A stretch of DNA of 24,719 nucleotides from Lenisia limosa (taxonomy: Eukaryota; Breviatea), in contig LPNZ01010309.1 in NCBI GenBank assembly GCA_001655205.1, positions 1 to 24,719 on the forward strand. Direction: 5' to 3'. Below, piece after piece: positions 21,891 to 24,719 of this stretch (position 1 is the first letter of the stretch; the number at the start of each line of letters is the position of its first letter). Position numbers and translations under genes: made by a program. The notes below the pieces were generated by a model. The model saw nothing but the letters and a program-made list of their open reading frames with translations, was not told the DNA's origin and ran no database searches.

Positions 21891-22444
21891 ATGACTACTA
21901 TCCATCAACTGGTGGAGTCTGCCCTGTTTGAGGGCGGCTTTTGCTCTTTCATATCGAGTGGTCCTTGTACGTTGGGCTTTTTGCTTACCTAATAAGGTAT
22001 TATTGTGCTTCACTCTCGGATCGATATTTAATTATCGTAGATATACCAAGTATTCAGCCTTTATTTAGAACTTGAAGCGAAGCGCTAAATTTTACATGAT
22101 TGAGTGAATTATTGTTTTTGTACAATCATCAATGTTCCCATTTTCCATACCATAAAGGCAGCCGGCAGTATAGGCGGTGTCAAGAGTGACTGTTGACAAA
22201 TGGGCCTTTATGGATCTATCTTCGCTTGATAGTGTGTGCTGAAATGGGTCAGTATGCTACAAATAGATTCATCAAATGCTTTTTTTTTTGTTTCGCCGAA
22301 AACCATATGGGAAGAAAACAATGGTTTTTCTGCTTTGAAATCTGCGCCATCTTCGAGCTGTTGTCGCATAGTTTGGCACCTGATGATTTGACTCTGGATG
22401 GCTCCTTGGGAATTAAATTAATACCCAAGAAAGGCAAACCTTGA
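21891..22444 (+). CDS. Possible very small protein gene with two microexons
   Basis: Exons 21891-21960, 22162-22185 (24 nt), 22233-22251 (19 nt) and 22372-22444 join in phase with GT-AG boundaries. They give about 61 residues: MTTIHQLVESALFEGGFCSF, then ISSAGSIGGVKMCAEMG, then HLAPDDLTLDGSLGIKLIPK and KGKP before TGA. The phase agreement at three junctions supports it. The middle exons are so short that chance cannot be excluded. The last exon overlaps a minus-strand frame (22485-22249) that could belong to the gene starting at 23213. No family was recognised. Confidence 0.38.
22018..22083. mobile_element. MITE fragment
   Basis: GATCGATATTTAATTATCGTA, then AAGTATTCAGCCTTTATTTAGAAC, follow the reversed interior of the 5564 element (ATCGATATTTATCGG...AATTCAGTCTATTTTGGGAAC). 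It lies in the first intron of the putative small gene. Confidence 0.5.
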
Positions 22445-22535
22445 GCACATATTTGTCTTGCTGGAAGATAAGCCAAGGAATTGTTCTGCCAAGTTAGTTC
22501 ATAAATATTACTTTTGTATTTGTCACACTTTTTCG

Positions 22536-23213
22536 TTAAATTACTATGTATTTTATTAGATCAATACATACCGAGTTGAGCTGCCCTTCAAAGAGAAATA
22601 TTGCACGAACAAAAACCTACAATGTTATTTTAGTTCCATCAGACCCAGATTACCTGAATTCCAACAGTTCTTGCCTTTTTGTCATTCGTCGCTTTCCATT
22701 CTCTGACACACTCTGTTCCAAATGTAACCTGAAATGCTCAGCATAAAAGTTCACGGTGTGCAATTTAGGGACTATCCCTCAATTACAGAGCAAGTAGGGG
22801 AAAATAGAATAACCAACATACCCAATTTGAAGGGTCAGGGTCTTCAGCTACAATCATTGACTCGTACTTGCAAGCAAGGTATCCCATTCGGTCTTTGAGA
22901 ACAAGGAATATGGCAGCCTTGAATTTCAACTGAAGGGAGATCTGGTACTGGGTTTCGTTGGTAGAAAGGACATTTTCATCTAAGAAGGACTTTAAATGTT
23001 TCAAATGCTTGGGCTTAAGGGGCTTTGGAAGGGCATTCAGAATAGCTGTCGCTTCACCATATCTGAAGGAGTAAGAAAGAAGGGAAGCAGCAGACTGCTG
23101 AGATTATTGATAATTTAGTATTACTGCTCTTTTTTAAAGTTTTTACTGGTGCGTTGCAAAAAGAAGAACACCAAAAGTGCAGAGATGTCTTTCACCAAAT
23201 ACCTCTTTTCCAT
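22536..23213 (-). CDS. Unknown minus-strand protein gene starting with an 11-nt exon
   Basis: Minus-strand exons are 23213-23203, 23062-22822, 22728-22654 and 22616 onward. The first is only ATGGAAAAGAG. Its last two bases join to A, giving MEKRYGEATAILNALPKPLK. The long exon continues through HLKSFLDENVLSTNETQYQI, LQLKFKAAIFLVLKDRMGYL and MIVAEDPDPSNW. The next encodes VTFGTECVREWKATNDKKAR then TVGIQ. The fourth encodes VFVRAIFLFEGQLNS. From there it either reads on to TAA at 22538-22536 or splices at GTATGT to an exon starting 22485 (NNSLAYLPARQICAQ), open to 22249. Internal exons look clearly coding; start and end are less certain. It appears to be a soluble, helical protein. I do not recognise the family. 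Confidence 0.65.
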
Positions 23214-23515
23214 TATTGCCAATTGAAGTTCCATAATTTTGTTTATTTTACTTTGTTTTATTCTCTTTCAAACGCATATTCAGTTTTTATGGCCAATATG
23301 CTTCCTTTTCACTCATGTGTATAGATGGCCCAGGTTTGATACTGTTCACCAGCCTTTTCCTTTTCTCGGAATTTTCGCAAAAATCCAAGATATTTACCAT
23401 TAGTTACTCCTTTACCATATATTAACTGCGGAAAATCGGAAAACAATACACTACTGCATTTAGTGAACTTTGGTTTTTTTGCTTCAGAGCCTGTAAGGTA
23501 CTATAAGCAGGCAAA
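23214..23515. promoter_or_regulatory. Head-to-head spacer between unknown gene and VHS gene
   Basis: A 302-bp AT-rich spacer between two divergent start codons. No exon or motif can be assigned. Confidence 0.35.
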
Positions 23516-24676
23516 ATGAGCTTCTTATTCGGCACTGCTCTCACCGAGCACATTAATAAGGCTACAAGCGACATGCTCCTTGGGCCTTCGTGGCAAGACA
23601 ATTTGGATATCGTGGAGGAAATCAACCAGCAGCAAGATGGGTAGGAGAATGAATGTTATAATGTCAAAAAAGGACTTTTGAGGCCCCGATCATTCAACGC
23701 TGTCTCCTTGGCCCAATTCTTCTTTTGACTAATTTTCCTGTAGAGGCAAAAAGGGGGTCAACCACCTTCGGAAGCGGATGTTTAATAAGAACACTAAGGT
23801 TCAAATGCTTACATTAACTGTGAGTGGGTTCGTAATTGTTTCCCTCGGGATCACCAAAACAATTCATCGAATTGGGCAATAACAAAAAGAGGGCATGGTT
23901 TTGAACAAAGCTTTTCTATCAGCGACTGTCTCCGGCCTCAATATAAAGATGAGATTTAAGGCTAAGGTTTTCGAAACTGAAATCGCCCATGCTTTCCACA
24001 TTACCCTTCCCCACTTTTTCCTACACAGTAGAAAAAGGGTACAGATTGGAAGATGTTGTCTGCCCCAACATCATAATAGCAAGCTTATTATCACTTCTAT
24101 TACTCAATATCCCTTATAAGCGTGATGATGTGGACGGCTTCGAGGTACAACATTCTTTTATTTCTCATTTTCTACATATTCTCATTTTCCTGCTTCCTCT
24201 AACCCTGCAGCTTGCTGACACAATTGCCCGCAACTGCAATAACCAGGTCCTCGGCTTCTTCGCTTCCAAGGAGTTCATGAGAGACATCACGAAGCTTGCC
24301 ATGCCAAAGGTCGGGGGGGGGGGGAGGNNNNNNNNNNNNNNNNNNNNNNNNNNNNNNNNNNNNNNNNNNNNNNNNNNNNNNNNNNNNNNNNNNNNNNNNN
24401 NNNNNNNNNNNNNNNNNNNNNNNNNNNNNNNNNNNNAGTTTGAAAAGGGGATGCTTCGCTCTTGAAAGCGTGGCAGTTCATAGAAAAGTACTCGTGTTTT
24501 GATAAGCCGGAAATTTCGCTGTTAAGCCGCACGGATAGCGATTTTCATTTTGCAATATTATTATATTGTCTAACATTATCTTTACATTCTGTTGGTAGCT
24601 TCACTTCTCCTTACCATTGCAGGTAGCGTCACTTGTCGATACGCGTGTGCAGGAGAAGGCTATCGAACTCATCCAG
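23516..24676 (+). CDS. VHS-domain protein, N-terminal part (runs off the window)
   Basis: VHS domains sit at the N-terminus of endosomal sorting proteins (Hrs/Vps27, STAM, TOM1, GGA) and bind ubiquitin or sorting signals. Exons 23516-23640, 23744-23819, 24211-24309 and 24623-24676 join in phase. The product starts MSFLFGTALTEHINKATSDM, continues WQDNLDIVEEINQQQDGGKK and VNHLRKRMFNKNTKVQMLTL, then LADTIARNCNNQVLGFFASK, EFMRDITKLAMPK and VQEKAIELIQ. The run VQMLTL...RNCNNQVLGFFASKEF matches the VHS core (V.LAL.LLE..VKNCG..F...), and KAIELIQ matches the following K.L.LI..W helix. A gap at 24328-24436 falls in an intron. Downstream parts that would tell Hrs, STAM, TOM1 and GGA apart are outside the window. 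Confidence 0.85.
24112..24141 (+). repeat. Fragment of the 4278-4546 element family in a VHS-gene intron
   Basis: CTTATAAGCGTGATGATGTG then GACGGCTT is identical over 28 nt to the inverted inner arm of the element near 4404-4431. No other part of the element is recognisable here. Confidence 0.65.
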
Positions 24677-24719
24677 GTTATTGGGGGGGGATTTCACAGC
24701 TGATATTGAGGGGGTATGT

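Noticed and set aside
22546-22746. Plus-strand frames across 22546-22746
   Set aside because: The minus strand has exons with matching splice sites and phase here (22728-22654 and 22616-22572), so the plus-strand frames are shadows.

Overview
Kind of organism. The window is nuclear DNA of an intron-dense unicellular eukaryote. Nearly every recognisable gene is cut by many short GT-AG introns (down to about 38-50 nt), the non-coding DNA is AT-rich and carries odd G/C homopolymer tracts, and the coding exons are GC-richer than their surroundings. A ciliary dynein-assembly gene (DAW1/ODA16) and alpha-tubulin with Lys40 imply a lineage that can build cilia. A rhizarian (foraminiferan or chlorarachniophyte-like protist) is a reasonable guess, but the sequence alone does not prove it. 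All exon models here were built by hand from splice sites, reading phase and family resemblance.

Layout, left to right. 1-640: 3' end of an unknown plus-strand gene. 954-1231: part of an unknown minus-strand gene. 1461-1680: a 64-bp minisatellite. 2696-3001: an unknown acidic minus-strand ORF. 3393-6112: two minus-strand genes of unknown function (the second has a C-terminal hydrophobic segment), separated by a 269-bp inverted-repeat element. 6574-10175: a 17-exon DAW1 gene, complete except for a few residues in a gap. 10351-18620: fragments of alpha-tubulin genes on the minus strand, mixed with unknown exons (10615-11231), an unknown plus-strand gene (11440-12163), a minus-strand gene with a TPR-like N-terminus (12280-13401) and a plus-strand PH-C2 gene (16282-17783, broken by a gap). 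18896-19355: a small, probably mitochondrial membrane protein. 19794-21517: a hotdog-fold acyl-CoA thioesterase. 21891-22444: a possible tiny gene with microexons. 22536-23213: an unknown minus-strand gene. 23516-window end: the start of a VHS-domain trafficking protein.

Most important structural point. Four 10-N joins (10466, 14387, 15196, 18056) all touch alpha-tubulin gene sequence or the flanks of a tubulin locus. The tubulin pieces read, from right to left, as copy X, Y, X, Y, X. The simplest explanation is that two different loci with near-identical alpha-tubulin genes were zippered into one scaffold. Locus X would be 1-10465 + 14397-15195 + 18066-24719, and locus Y would be 10476-14386 + 15206-18055. 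With that correction each locus holds one normal five-exon alpha-tubulin gene. X lies tail-to-tail with DAW1 and head-to-head with the mitochondrial-protein gene. Y lies head-to-head with the PH-C2 gene.

Repeats. A family of short terminal-inverted-repeat (MITE-like) elements recurs in introns and spacers. The best copy is at 5564-5662, with others at 17882-17960, about 21244-21325 and about 22018-22083. One degenerate copy seems to supply the last coding exon of the first gene (541-640). A second family (4278-4546) leaves fragments in introns at 9138 and 24112. Nine longer N gaps are present, and six of them begin directly at a poly-G or poly-C tract.
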